A stretch of 54,073 bases of DNA, taken from NCBI GenBank assembly GCA_026713245.1, contig JAPOOU010000294.1:1-54073 (forward strand). Direction: 5' to 3'. This document shows positions 27,332 through 36,288 of the stretch, piece after piece. The position numbers and the translations under genes were made by a program. Origin of the DNA: Chloroflexota bacterium (GTDB taxonomy: Bacteria > Chloroflexota > Anaerolineae > Aggregatilineales > Phototrophicaceae). The number at the start of each line of letters is the position of its first letter. Positions within the stretch are counted from its first letter, which is position 1. Below the pieces are notes generated by a model. The model made no database searches and was not told where the DNA came from. It saw nothing but the letters and a program-made list of their open reading frames with translations.

Positions 27332-27844
27332 CTAGCTTTCTTCATCGCGGGCGATGAAGATCGCGCCGATCATCGCTGCCGTCAACAATACCGATGCCAG
27401 CAAGAATGGAACGACATAGCCATTGCCTTCGACCAGCGCGACGCCGAGATCGCGCGTGGTCATCACAACTGTCGGCGCCATCTCGGTGGGATAGTCGCCG
27501 AAGATCGGCACGGTGATACCGAAGAGCAACACCAGGAAAAGCGCCAGCGAGGCGACAAAGCTCGGGATCGTCCGGATGTAGCGTTCATTGATACGGGTGA
27601 CGCTGCGCGTCAACATGACAGCGAAGGTGATCAGAATTGCGATTGCGCCGATGTAAACAAGCACCTGCACCGCCGCCAAAAAGGGCGCGCTGAGCAATAC
27701 GAAATAACCGGCGACGCCAAACAAACTGACCATCAGCCAGATCGTGCCCTGGAACAAGTTGCGGGTTGTCACCACGCCGAGGCCGCCGCCCAATGTCAAA
27801 ATTGTGAAAACGAAAAAGCCGACGCTGATCGCGTTCAATTCCAT
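27332..27844 (-). CDS. nuoJ: NADH-quinone oxidoreductase subunit J
   Basis: NuoJ is a five-helix membrane subunit. The product of 170 residues has the hallmark GVAGYFVLLSAPFLAAVQVLVYIGAIAILITF region, quoted in parts: VAGYFVLLSAPFLA then VQVLVYIGAIAILI, with the pi-bulge helix that switches during turnover. It lies between nuoH and nuoK with 13-nt gaps on both sides. Confidence 0.96.
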   Translation of the reverse strand: MELNAISVGFFVFTILTLGGGLGVVTTRNLFQGTIWLMVSLFGVAGYFVLLSAPFLAAVQVLVYIGAIAILITFAVMLTRSVTRINERYIRTIPSFVASLALFLVLLFGITVPIFGDYPTEMAPTVVMTTRDLGVALVEGNGYVVPFLLASVLLTAAMIGAIFIARDEES

Positions 27845-27857
27845 CTTCTGCGTCTCC

Positions 27858-29099
27858 CTAGTCCCCGGCTCCGCTCGCCGCTTGCGCCAGCGTCCCCCGA
27901 TTGGCCTCCGACTCGCGGCGGGCTTCCTGCCCGCGCTTGCGCAGTATGCCCAGCAAGTAAGCGACCATCACCAGGTTGATCAACAGCATGATGATCGTTG
28001 TAGGCAGAACGTCCACAAAACTCGCGGACAGCATATCGCGAGGCGCAACGCCCAACTCTTGCATGATCTTTAGCGCTGCCGAAAGCACAATCAAGTTGGC
28101 GATGGACAGCGGCACCAGGAACTTCCAGTTGAATGCCATGATTTGATCAATGCGCAGACGCGGCACGGTATTGCGCAGCCAGAGCGTGGTCAAATAGATG
28201 ATCGCGCCTTTCAGGCCTAGCCAGGCGAAGGCGATCAGCGGCGATTCGTAATAGAGCGGTCCCAGCCAGCCGCCAAAGAAGAGCAGCGCCATCAAAATGC
28301 CGTTGGTGAAGACGTGCAAGAATTCGGCGGCGAAGAACATGCCAAATTTCATGCCCGAGTATTCAATATTGAAGCCCGCCACCAATTCCGATTCGGCTTC
28401 TATCAGATCAAAGGGGGCGCGGCCGGTTTCAGCTTGTGACGAAATGTAAAAGATGGCGAAGGCCAGCGGCGAAAGCACAACGAACCACACGCCCGTTTGC
28501 GCGTTGACGATATCAAGCATGCTCATGCTGCCGGCCAGCATCACCGGCGCCAGCAGAGCGAAAACGAGCGGCACTTCATAGCTCACCAGAAGCGCGACTA
28601 CGCGAAATGCGCCCAGCAAGGCATATTTGTTATTGCTTGCCCAGCCCGCGGTCATGATCGCAAGCGTGCCTAGAGAAGCTATGGCCACGAAATACAGAGC
28701 GCCGATCTCTAAATCGACTCCGTAATGGAAGGGCGTGAAAGGGACCACCACCCATATTAGGACGACGGATGCGAATGAAACCAGGGGCGCGGCATTATAG
28801 AGTACGCGATCGGCGGAGGTCGGCGTGATGTCTTCCTTGCCGAGCAGCTTGAGCAAATCGGCGAAGGTCTGCATCAAGCCCAGGGGACCCACGCGGTTGG
28901 GACCGATACGGTCCTGGATTCTGGCCGCGACCTTGCGCTCCACCCAGATCAAGATGATGACCGTCAGCAGCGGCACCCCACTGACCAGCAAGACGCCGAC
29001 CAGCAGCGAGACGAACTGCGCCACGCCCGGGTCGGCCCCAGACTCCACCATCAATTTGCACAGACCGGTACAAAGTTCGTCCATAGTCGTCTCCGGCAA
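27858..29099 (-). CDS. nuoH: NADH-quinone oxidoreductase subunit H
   Basis: NuoH forms the quinone chamber floor and links the two arms. Typical motifs are WVERKVAARIQDRIGPNRVG, LQTFADLLKLLGKED, the acidic loop APFDLIEAESELVAGFNIEY (given as a single family hallmark) and TLWLRNTVPRLRIDQIM. With 413 residues it is longer than the usual 320-350 because of an N-terminal extension of about 25 residues and a polar C-terminal tail (about 385-413). Its peripheral-arm partners NuoB, C, D and I are not encoded nearby. Confidence 0.96.
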   Translation of the reverse strand: MPETTMDELCTGLCKLMVESGADPGVAQFVSLLVGVLLVSGVPLLTVIILIWVERKVAARIQDRIGPNRVGPLGLMQTFADLLKLLGKEDITPTSADRVLYNAAPLVSFASVVLIWVVVPFTPFHYGVDLEIGALYFVAIASLGTLAIMTAGWASNNKYALLGAFRVVALLVSYEVPLVFALLAPVMLAGSMSMLDIVNAQTGVWFVVLSPLAFAIFYISSQAETGRAPFDLIEAESELVAGFNIEYSGMKFGMFFAAEFLHVFTNGILMALLFFGGWLGPLYYESPLIAFAWLGLKGAIIYLTTLWLRNTVPRLRIDQIMAFNWKFLVPLSIANLIVLSAALKIMQELGVAPRDMLSASFVDVLPTTIIMLLINLVMVAYLLGILRKRGQEARRESEANRGTLAQAASGAGD

Positions 29100-29113
29100 G
29101 CTTCCGCCCGAGC

Positions 29114-29476
29114 CTACTTCCAGTCCAGGGCGTTCTTCTTCCAGGCGTAGAAGAGCGCGTCAGTCAGCAAGAAGATGAACAGGAAGCCCGCCACAAATCC
29201 AAACAGGCTCATATCGTTATAGGCCACAGCCCAAGGGAACAAGAAAACCATTTCCACGTCAAATATCAGAAAAATCAGACCGTAGATATAATATTGAACG
29301 CGAAATTGCACCCAGGTATCGCCGATGGTTTCCACACCGCATTCGTAGGTGGAACTCTTCAGCACGTTGGGCTTGCGCGGACGGAAAAGCCAGGCGATTA
29401 CGATCGGCAATGCCGGGAATACCGGCGCTATCAACGCGAACAAACCGACAAAAGCCCATTCGTTCAGTACATTCAT
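29114..29476 (-). CDS. nuoA: NADH-quinone oxidoreductase subunit A
   Basis: NuoA is a three-helix subunit by the quinone entry. The 120-residue product has the family motifs KSSTYECGVETIGD (with the loop Cys that reports the active/deactive state), FRVQYYIYGLIFLIFDVEMVF in parts (QYYIYGLIFL, IFDVEMVFLFPWA) and a C-terminal DALFYAWKKNALDWK. The ATG at 29476 gives the normal length; an upstream in-frame start (29617) would add 47 polar residues and run through the promoter at 29571-29599. It is the first gene of the nuo-atp block. Confidence 0.95.
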   Translation of the reverse strand: MNVLNEWAFVGLFALIAPVFPALPIVIAWLFRPRKPNVLKSSTYECGVETIGDTWVQFRVQYYIYGLIFLIFDVEMVFLFPWAVAYNDMSLFGFVAGFLFIFLLTDALFYAWKKNALDWK

Positions 29477-29570
29477 CGGAGCAATACCCTCAAGCTGATT
29501 AGGACTGACGCCGTGACACTGACCAGCGACATTTCGGCATCCGATTGCGCCATTTATCACAAACTCCGCT

Positions 29571-29599
29571 AGTATATCATCACCAGTACCCAAGTGCAA
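29571..29599 (-). promoter_or_regulatory. Candidate promoter of the nuo-atp block
   Basis: On the minus strand TTGCAC (-35, 3/6) and TATACT (-10, 5/6) are exactly 17 nt apart. Transcription would begin near 29564, about 90 nt before the nuoA start. It lies in the 297-nt divergent gap shared with the first FemAB gene. Confidence 0.6.
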
Positions 29600-29773
29600 C
29601 GGATTGTTGGTGACCAAACAAGGGGGATTTTTTCATGACCTTTTGTGTATGCCAAATCCTCTTTTGGCGACTATCTAGCGAGGAGACTGTACTCTCGGTT
29701 TGTCCCGAAAATCGCGTCTTCAAGTGACAAACTCGGTCTATGATTTGTAAATGAGCTAACACAGAATAACAAC

Positions 29774-30802
29774 ATGAGCGAAGGCCTTGTCACGCTTACC
29801 GTCCTGCGCCCCAATCCCGATGATTGGGATCGCTTCGCGCGTAGCCAAGCGCGGGCGCATCTGTTGCAATTGGCAGCCTGGGGCCGGCTAAAATCACAGT
29901 TCGGCTGGGACGCGCAAATCGTCGCGCTAGCAGACGGCAGCGGGATCGTAGCGGGAGCGTCGGTCTTGCTGAAGAAGTTGCCGCTCGGCCTGGGCAGGAT
30001 GGCATACCTGCCGCGCGGACCCTACGTGACGGACGAAGGGCACTATCCTCTGCTCTGGGAGGCGATCCGATCGGAGACGGGCGCGGCTTTCCTTAAAGTG
30101 GAAGCCGGACATTTTCAAGATCAGCCCGCGCCGGATTTTTCGGCAATGGGCTTCACGCCCAGCCCGCAATCCATCCAACCCAATAATACCGTTCAGATTG
30201 GCATTGGAGACGATGACGAAATCATACTGAAACGCATGAACCAAGGGACTCGACGCAAGGTCCGCAAGAGCCTGAGAGCAGGCGTAAACTACATCCGAGG
30301 TACGCGGCAGGACCTCGAAGACTTCAATCGCCTGATACAACAGACGGGCGAACGCAATGATTTCGGCGTACATAGCCTCGAATATTATGAGCGCGTCTTT
30401 GACCTCCTCATCCCGGAGCATGGCGTCCTCTTGCTTGCAAAGCGCAACGACACGTCGCTAGGCGCGATCATGGTCTTCGCTCTGGGGTCAACCGCCTGGT
30501 ATTTCTACGGCGCGTCATCGCGAGAGAACAGCAACCTTTACGCCAGCTACGGCTTGCAATGGGAGGCGCTTCAGTGGGCGAAAGCGCGCGGCTGCGTTTG
30601 TTACGATATGTGGGGCATACCCGACCACGACCATGAAACTCTTGAAAGCCAGTTTCAGCAGCGTTCGGACGGTTTATGGGGCGTTTACGGCTTCAAGCGC
30701 GGCTGGGGAGGACAAATCTGCCGCACGGCAGGCACCTGGGATTTGGCTTTCAATCCGCTTGTCTATCGCGCCTACCGAACGGCTCTTAAGCTCGGCGGCT
30801 AA
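29774..30802 (+). CDS. FemAB-type peptidyltransferase, first copy
   Basis: FemABX enzymes use aminoacyl-tRNA to add residues to the peptidoglycan stem peptide or lipid II in the cytoplasm. The 342-residue product has two GNAT-like halves: AGASVLLKKLPLGLGRMAYL in the first, and the second with SLRAGVNYI, WYFYGASSRE, ALQWAKARGC and DMWGIPD. These motifs recur in the next gene, so the pair arose by tandem duplication. A helical tRNA-arm insertion as in S. aureus FemA is not evident. The two copies may add successive or different residues of an interpeptide bridge. Confidence 0.9.
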   Translation: MSEGLVTLTVLRPNPDDWDRFARSQARAHLLQLAAWGRLKSQFGWDAQIVALADGSGIVAGASVLLKKLPLGLGRMAYLPRGPYVTDEGHYPLLWEAIRSETGAAFLKVEAGHFQDQPAPDFSAMGFTPSPQSIQPNNTVQIGIGDDDEIILKRMNQGTRRKVRKSLRAGVNYIRGTRQDLEDFNRLIQQTGERNDFGVHSLEYYERVFDLLIPEHGVLLLAKRNDTSLGAIMVFALGSTAWYFYGASSRENSNLYASYGLQWEALQWAKARGCVCYDMWGIPDHDHETLESQFQQRSDGLWGVYGFKRGWGGQICRTAGTWDLAFNPLVYRAYRTALKLGG

Positions 30803-30840
30803 CGATTCAGCTCTGGGGAAGGGATCAGGCCATTCTCACG

Positions 30841-31896
30841 GTGTCAGAGGTCGCTCATCGCGACCAATGGAACAGCCGTTTACGGCAACTGCCTGCGGCG
30901 CATATCTTGCAGACTTGGGATTGGGGCGAATTCAAGCGGCGGACGGTCGGCTGGCAACCGACCCGGCTGGCATTCGAGCGCGACGGCATTCCGGTTGCTC
31001 TGGCGAGCGTGGGCATGCGCGGCATAGGACCGTTTAAGGTCCTGTACGTCAGCAAAGGGCCAGTTCTGGATTACGACAATGAGCCGCTCTTTCTTGAGGT
31101 GCTTGACGCGCTGGAATCCCGCGCGCGGACAATGGGCGCTGTCTGGCTGAAGATCGATCCGGATATCGTTTGGGCGACGGGCATACCCGGTAGCGAAGAC
31201 GATACAGCCAACGAGCTTGGTCAAGGGATCAAATCACAACTGAAAGACCGCGGATGGCGCTATTCAGATGCGCAGGTGCAATTCCGTAATACCATCAAAT
31301 TCGACCTCAGTCAGACCGACGACGAGATCTGGAGCGCGATGAGCGGCAATACGCGGCGAAAGGTCCGCGCGGCCAAAAAGAAAGGCGTGACAGTTCGCGC
31401 CGCCGGTGATGATGATCTCGCGATTTTGTACGAGCTTTATAGCATCACGGCCGCGCGCGACAGCTTTTTGATCCGATCCTTTGACTATTACAAGCGCGCC
31501 TGGCAGGCCTTTATGCGCGCCGGGATGGCCCATGCGTTGATCGCCGAATATGAAGGAGAGCCGATCGCCCATGTCATCCTCTTTCACTTCGGCAGGACCT
31601 GCTGGTATTTTTACGGCGCTTCCGCGGATCGGGAGCGGCAGCGCATGCCGAATTACTTGTTACAATGGGAAGCGATAAAATGGGCCAAAGCCCAAGGTTA
31701 CGCCATTTATGATATGTGGGGCGCCCCCGATGTCTTTGATGAGAGCGACGGCCTGTGGGGCGTCTATCAATTCAAGCGCGGTTTCCGCGGACAGGTGGTC
31801 CGGCATATCGGCGCCTGGGATTACGCGCCGCGGCCCTGGCTATATGACGCTTATGCTAGGTTGGCGCCCCGACTTATGGATCTACTGAGAAACTAG
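30841..31896 (+). CDS. FemAB-type peptidyltransferase, second copy
   Basis: This 351-residue FemAB/FemX-like protein starts with GTG at 30841, with a GGGAAGGGA tract about 20 nt before it. It shares with the preceding copy the motifs HILQTWDWGEFK, VRAAKKKGV, WYFYGASADRE, AIKWAKAQGY and DMWGAPD, but overall identity looks only moderate, so the two are likely specialised. It follows the first copy by 38 nt and precedes the dioxygenase by 10 nt, in an apparent three-gene operon. A role in peptidoglycan cross-bridge formation is inferred from family. Confidence 0.9.
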   Translation: MSEVAHRDQWNSRLRQLPAAHILQTWDWGEFKRRTVGWQPTRLAFERDGIPVALASVGMRGIGPFKVLYVSKGPVLDYDNEPLFLEVLDALESRARTMGAVWLKIDPDIVWATGIPGSEDDTANELGQGIKSQLKDRGWRYSDAQVQFRNTIKFDLSQTDDEIWSAMSGNTRRKVRAAKKKGVTVRAAGDDDLAILYELYSITAARDSFLIRSFDYYKRAWQAFMRAGMAHALIAEYEGEPIAHVILFHFGRTCWYFYGASADRERQRMPNYLLQWEAIKWAKAQGYAIYDMWGAPDVFDESDGLWGVYQFKRGFRGQVVRHIGAWDYAPRPWLYDAYARLAPRLMDLLRN

Positions 31897-31906
31897 GAGA
31901 GCGTAC

Positions 31907-32716
31907 ATGAATGCCAGCGAAGTCATTGATCAATTCCAGAAAGAAGGCTATGCGGTGCTGCCGGGAGTCTTCGAGAGGGACGAAGTCGACACCCTCAAGG
32001 AAAATTTCATGGCTTTGAACAAGCAGGGACATGGTTTCGAAGCGGACAAGGCGACGCTGTTGGGAAACGATGACCCGCTCATGGCATACCCGCGTCTGGT
32101 GCATCCGCATCGATTCGATCAACTGTCGCTTGACTGGCTGCTGGACGCGCGACTGCGCTACTGGACCACCGCTCTGCTCGGCCGCGAACCTTACGCAGCG
32201 CAGACAATGTTCTATTTCAAGCCGCCGGGCGCGCGCGGCCAGGCGCTGCACCAAGATCAGAAATCCTTGCGCGTCCGGCCGGGCACTTGTCTGGCGGCCT
32301 GGATGGCGGTTGATGACTGTGATGAAGCCAATGGCTGCATGCAGATCGTGCCCGGCACGCAAGACCTGCCGCAACTCTGCTTGATCGAGGCTGATTTGTC
32401 ACAGAGTTTCAGCTCGAAGACCGTGCCGGTCCCGCCGGGCAAGGCGCCGGTCCCGGTCCTTATGCGCGCGGGCGACGTCCTCTTTTTCAACGGTCAAGTT
32501 ATCCACGGCAGTTATCCCAACTCCAGCGAGTCCCGCTTCCGCCGCGCCTTGATCGCGCACTATGTTGTCGGCGAAGCGGAAAAAGTGGCCGAGTTCTATC
32601 ACCCGCTTTTGACGTTTGACGGGGCTGCTGTGGAGCTGAAACTGAGCGAGCAAGGCGGTCCCTGCGGCATCTTTGCTGATGACGCCGCGGGTTCGATTGA
32701 AATGGTCTCGACTTGA
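31907..32716 (+). CDS. Phytanoyl-CoA dioxygenase (PhyH) family protein
   Basis: This is a non-haem Fe(II)/2-oxoglutarate-dependent oxygenase. The iron facial triad is visible: LHQDQKS (His and Asp) and the distal His in GQVIHGSYPN, followed by an Arg (SRFRRALIAHY) that would bind 2-oxoglutarate. The double-stranded beta helix spans about residues 85-230. Length (269) is normal. The substrate is unknown; its place right behind the FemAB pair suggests hydroxylation of an amino acid or wall component, but many PhyH enzymes act on small metabolites. Confidence 0.88.
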   Translation: MNASEVIDQFQKEGYAVLPGVFERDEVDTLKENFMALNKQGHGFEADKATLLGNDDPLMAYPRLVHPHRFDQLSLDWLLDARLRYWTTALLGREPYAAQTMFYFKPPGARGQALHQDQKSLRVRPGTCLAAWMAVDDCDEANGCMQIVPGTQDLPQLCLIEADLSQSFSSKTVPVPPGKAPVPVLMRAGDVLFFNGQVIHGSYPNSSESRFRRALIAHYVVGEAEKVAEFYHPLLTFDGAAVELKLSEQGGPCGIFADDAAGSIEMVST

Positions 32717-32733
32717 GGCGCGCTTCTATCGCG

Positions 32734-34968
32734 TTAATCCATAAAGTCGATTGGCAGGTCAAACGTCTTTTCGCCTACGCGCAAACTGCCATCGGCGCTG
32801 TCCGTGATGGCTCGTACATCCAGGCGCCAGCGAGCCAGGCTTTCAGGGACACTTAACTCGAAGGTCGTCGCGCTGTCCGAGCTAGCGCGCAGTGTTGGGT
32901 TCCAATAGCTGGTCTCGACGACAGCATCGTGTATTATTGGATCCTCAAAATAGATCTGTCCGCCGCAGCCGCCACCGCAACAACTCGAGAACTGCAAGGC
33001 GCCGGGCGCGCCCTCGGCGCTAGCGACCAGCGCGGACGAAGTCGTAACAGACAGTTGCTGTCGACCATAAAAGGCGGCCAGCAAAGACGCGTTGATATGA
33101 GGTAGCGGGGAGTGCGCCGCCGGGTCGACTAAAGCGACGCTGACCTCCGCGGCGACAGGATCGCCCTTGTAATCGGTCACGCGCAACTGATAGCGCGTTT
33201 TCCCCGGTGACGAGACGGATTGTCCCGCCCTGCTGATATCGATGTTGAGAGCCTGCCGCTCCGTATCTATGTGTAACTCGGTCAATCCCATCTGATAAGC
33301 GGCGACAGGATGATGCCCGTCAGCCGATATCGCACTGAGAACGAAGACGCTCAAGTAAATGTTCGGGACATGCTCCGGCAGAATCTCGAATTCATAGGTT
33401 AACGAGTTTTCAGGTAGTGTGACCAACTCGTAGCTGATGACGTTTTCACGTTCGATGGTGACCAAGGCTTTCGCTTCACCCTCGAAGGGAGATGTAATTC
33501 GGATCTGGGCGCGCTCGCCGATTTTGAACTGGGTTTTCTCTCCAATCAGGCGGACAGGCTCTGTTTTTTCGATGTCCTGGCCATTGACCGAGGGGCCGGA
33601 GTCGTCGCTCGCGGTGGAAGCATGCGTTTCCATTGCAGCCTCGGAGCTATTGCCCCAAGTCGAGAGCTTTAGATATCTGGCGACGGTGAAGCTCTGGTTA
33701 GCGTCGCCAAGATAATGTGGAACGTCCGCTTCAGCGTCGGCGCCACGCGTGACTTGAATTTCGTAGGGACCATATTCCCAGAATCCATCTGCATCGAATA
33801 CGCCGTGAAAGCTTCCAAAGTCGTTTAACTGGAGTTCTTGCTCCCCCAAAACCGTGCCATACCCGTCGCGAACGTCTACGGCAACCGTCTTGAAATCGGG
33901 CAAGCTGTAGCGCATATCATCTTTGACGCGCACGACGCCATGGAAATATACGCTATGCCCAGGTAAGTAGACTTGACGGTCGGTGTAGATATGAACCTGA
34001 TAACGCGGCGCGTCGTCGATGTAGCGCTGCCCTTCTGGAAATATGTCTGTGTCCCAATCTGTGTAGCCCAGGGCAAAGTGCCGCTCGGATTTGAGAACGG
34101 CGAGCACTTCTCTGCTACTTGCAGCAGCTTCGAGCTTAAGCACTCCGCTTTCGTCAGTCAGGCCGCTTGCCAGCAAAGCAGCGTCCGCGCCGTAGATGTC
34201 GATCCGCTCATCGGCGAGCGCTTCACCGGAGTTGACATCAACTGCCCAGACGAGTAATTGTCCGCCACTGCGCTTAACCGTGAGCGCGGCAGTCGCGATG
34301 TTTAAGAAGTACTTCGTCCGGTAGGTGGATTGAGAACTCGCATGACTGTGCTCAAAACCGGGTGTGGAAAACTGCAGGAAATAGACGCCGGGCGGCAGTT
34401 TCCCCCCGGTTGCGGCGGTAAGACTGATCGCGGTTTGCTTCAAAAAGCCATCTGGAGCGAGAGCGTCGGTCCCGGAACCGTACCAAAAGGGAACGGTATT
34501 CTCGGTGGCGCTTCCCTCAAGGTGAATGCGCTCAATTAGTAGATCGGCATTCGGCTCAAAGCTGTTGACTGGATCCCAAGACCAATCTGCAAACAAGTTG
34601 GCGGTAAAGTCGTTGATCGGAACGTGATAGAGAGAAAGCTCTTCCTGAGCGTTTTCACCATGATAGACATGGACAGTGGCGCTAGGCGAACAGGCATTGT
34701 AGAAGCCCATGAAGCCGGGCGCGTTCAATCCCGCAAGTGAGGAAATCACCTCAGGGCCAGATTGATCCTCCGCATCAGTTTGGCCACTGAAGTTCTCCAG
34801 CCAGGGCGCGGCATCCAGCGCTCGCAGTGCCTGCGGCGATTGAGAAGCGCAACGGGTATCGCGCAAACGACCGAATTCAGACGTAAAGATCTGGGCCGAA
34901 AGCTCAGGAATCGGCAGCATTATCAATACTGAGATCAAAAAGAAGACTGCAAATGAAGGACGCTTCAT
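32734..34968 (-). CDS. Truncated alpha-2-macroglobulin-like protein
   Basis: A signal peptide (residues 1-25, cleavage near LSA-QIF) indicates export. The MG2-like domain (about 325-408) contains the typical TDRQVYLPGHSVYFHGVVR. Further beta-sandwich domains follow (470-545, 585-615), and the A2M domain starts at ETSYWNPTLRA (686) with a partial FELSVPESLARW. The protein then stops at residue 744, in the middle of that domain. The thioester domain and its CxEQ motif are absent, as are the later domains; bacterial alpha-2-macroglobulins usually exceed 1,500 residues. A Cys/Gly cluster (663-670) lies where a bait region could be. The gene ends 17 nt from the dioxygenase gene, so it is either a genuine short form or a remnant cut by rearrangement. 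Confidence 0.8.
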   Translation of the reverse strand: MKRPSFAVFFLISVLIMLPIPELSAQIFTSEFGRLRDTRCASQSPQALRALDAAPWLENFSGQTDAEDQSGPEVISSLAGLNAPGFMGFYNACSPSATVHVYHGENAQEELSLYHVPINDFTANLFADWSWDPVNSFEPNADLLIERIHLEGSATENTVPFWYGSGTDALAPDGFLKQTAISLTAATGGKLPPGVYFLQFSTPGFEHSHASSQSTYRTKYFLNIATAALTVKRSGGQLLVWAVDVNSGEALADERIDIYGADAALLASGLTDESGVLKLEAAASSREVLAVLKSERHFALGYTDWDTDIFPEGQRYIDDAPRYQVHIYTDRQVYLPGHSVYFHGVVRVKDDMRYSLPDFKTVAVDVRDGYGTVLGEQELQLNDFGSFHGVFDADGFWEYGPYEIQVTRGADAEADVPHYLGDANQSFTVARYLKLSTWGNSSEAAMETHASTASDDSGPSVNGQDIEKTEPVRLIGEKTQFKIGERAQIRITSPFEGEAKALVTIERENVISYELVTLPENSLTYEFEILPEHVPNIYLSVFVLSAISADGHHPVAAYQMGLTELHIDTERQALNIDISRAGQSVSSPGKTRYQLRVTDYKGDPVAAEVSVALVDPAAHSPLPHINASLLAAFYGRQQLSVTTSSALVASAEGAPGALQFSSCCGGGCGGQIYFEDPIIHDAVVETSYWNPTLRASSDSATTFELSVPESLARWRLDVRAITDSADGSLRVGEKTFDLPIDFMD

Positions 34969-35101
34969 GAGGAGACTCTCCTGTTCATTAATGTGCGGGG
35001 AATTGCGATTTGCTCACATTATCAAGGAGAGCCGCGCCCTTGAATTATACGGTTCTTCAACTGCTGACCTGCGCAAAAGCCTTCGCGAAGCCTACGCCGC
35101 A

Positions 35102-36106
35102 TCAGGTGTTGGTGATATCGCGATACGCCTCTTCAGCAAGCTCAATCACATCGCCAGGCGCAAACAACCGCTTGAATTCATCAATTGAGAACTGCAATTC
35201 GCGGTCGCTCAAATCATTTGACAGCAATACGCGTTCGCCGTAGTCGCAGAATTCTTGCAGCACCCAGTCGTAACGGTAGTAGGCGAGCCCGGTCTTGTCC
35301 ACTTGGCAATCGCCGTAGCCGTCCATAAAGGCGGAAACGTCATCACTTGAATGGCCGTCAACGAGGAAATACATCAGGTCCCTTTCCTTGGGCGCGAGCG
35401 TGACTTCGTCCCAGTCGACGATGTGAATGGCGCCGGCGGCGTCGACCATGATGTTGGCTGGATGGATATCAGCATGGCAGATGACATGTTCATGGCCGCG
35501 CGCTTCCAGGCGCGATCCCAGGGACAAATAGCGCTCGCGCGCTTCCGCAATCTTCGCGGTTTTTTGGCGCCATAGTATCGCCAATTCATCGGCAAAGGCA
35601 TGGGGCTGGTGAATGCGCGCTAGCGCGCGCTCGACATTCTGCAGTCTGCCTGGCCAGCGCTTGCCATACTGTTCTTGAGGCACTTGCGCTTTGAGTTCCT
35701 CGCTAAGGCATGCGCCGTGAATGGCGCGCATGATCGCGCCCCACGCGCGCCATTGCCGCGGGCTGAGCGTCTTGCCCAATTTGGATTCGCCGTCGATCCA
35801 GGGATAAAGTATCAAGCTATATTTGTCCAATTCAGCGAAAAGCGCGCCCGCAATTGTGGCCAGCGGCGCAACCACGCTCTCGACGCCGCGCATCCGCAAA
35901 CAATGTGGAAGGATCAATGAGGCTCGGATGGGCAAGCCCACCCGCAGCTTCAAAAAAAATCCGCGCCGCTCTCCGCGAACGCGGAAGGTCGATGCGGCCG
36001 CGTCATTGCCTATGGGCAAAAATTCTACAGCCCTAACCGAAATGCCGTAGGCATGCTCAAGTCCAGCAATAATCCGCTCGTCGGTGAGCTTTGGTCTGTC
36101 GCGCAT
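35102..36106 (-). CDS. APH-family (aminoglycoside phosphotransferase-like) kinase
   Basis: The kinase-like fold is clear over 334 residues: IGNDAAASTFRV in the N-lobe, FFLKLRVG with the ATP-binding Lys, the Brenner motif ICHADIHPANIM (catalytic Asp and Asn) and VDWDE in place of DFG. Length and layout resemble spectinomycin kinase APH(9), but the same fold phosphorylates choline, homoserine, sugars and other small molecules. It stands alone on the minus strand, divergent from the small HTH gene. A resistance role cannot be concluded. Confidence 0.85.
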   Translation of the reverse strand: MRDRPKLTDERIIAGLEHAYGISVRAVEFLPIGNDAAASTFRVRGERRGFFLKLRVGLPIRASLILPHCLRMRGVESVVAPLATIAGALFAELDKYSLILYPWIDGESKLGKTLSPRQWRAWGAIMRAIHGACLSEELKAQVPQEQYGKRWPGRLQNVERALARIHQPHAFADELAILWRQKTAKIAEARERYLSLGSRLEARGHEHVICHADIHPANIMVDAAGAIHIVDWDEVTLAPKERDLMYFLVDGHSSDDVSAFMDGYGDCQVDKTGLAYYRYDWVLQEFCDYGERVLLSNDLSDRELQFSIDEFKRLFAPGDVIELAEEAYRDITNT

Positions 36107-36141
36107 GGTCAGCCTCCATCGGGTGGCGCAGAATCCATATT

Positions 36142-36200
36142 ATACGGCGTCCGCCGTATTCAGAATCCATTCTGAGCGCTATGGTACAAATGTGAACCAT
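36142..36200. promoter_or_regulatory. Cluster of inverted repeats in the APH/HTH divergent region
   Basis: Three perfect palindromes lie in a row: ATACGGC/GCCGTAT (36142-36159, 4-nt loop), CAGAAT/ATTCTG (36161-36174, 2-nt loop) and ATGGT/ACCAT (36181-36200, 10-nt spacer). The last abuts the -35 box of the HTH gene. A direct repeat CAGAATCCAT occurs at 36129 and 36161. They are candidate operators, perhaps for the HTH protein itself. Confidence 0.5.
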
Positions 36201-36227
36201 TGTGGAACATAATAAACTCTATATAAT
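36200..36227 (+). promoter_or_regulatory. Candidate promoter of the HTH gene
   Basis: TTGTGG (36200-36205) and a perfect TATAAT (36222-36227) are 16 nt apart in a very AT-rich stretch. Transcription would start about 55 nt before the ATG at 36289. Confidence 0.55.
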
Positions 36228-36288
36228 ATAAGTAATCTATTGAAAACCATGCGCCAGCGCTCTTGGCTGGCCAGGAAAGGAAGGGCCG

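Noticed and set aside
35102..36106. Calling the APH-like kinase an antibiotic resistance gene
   Set aside because: The fold is shared with many small-molecule kinases and there is no resistance context.
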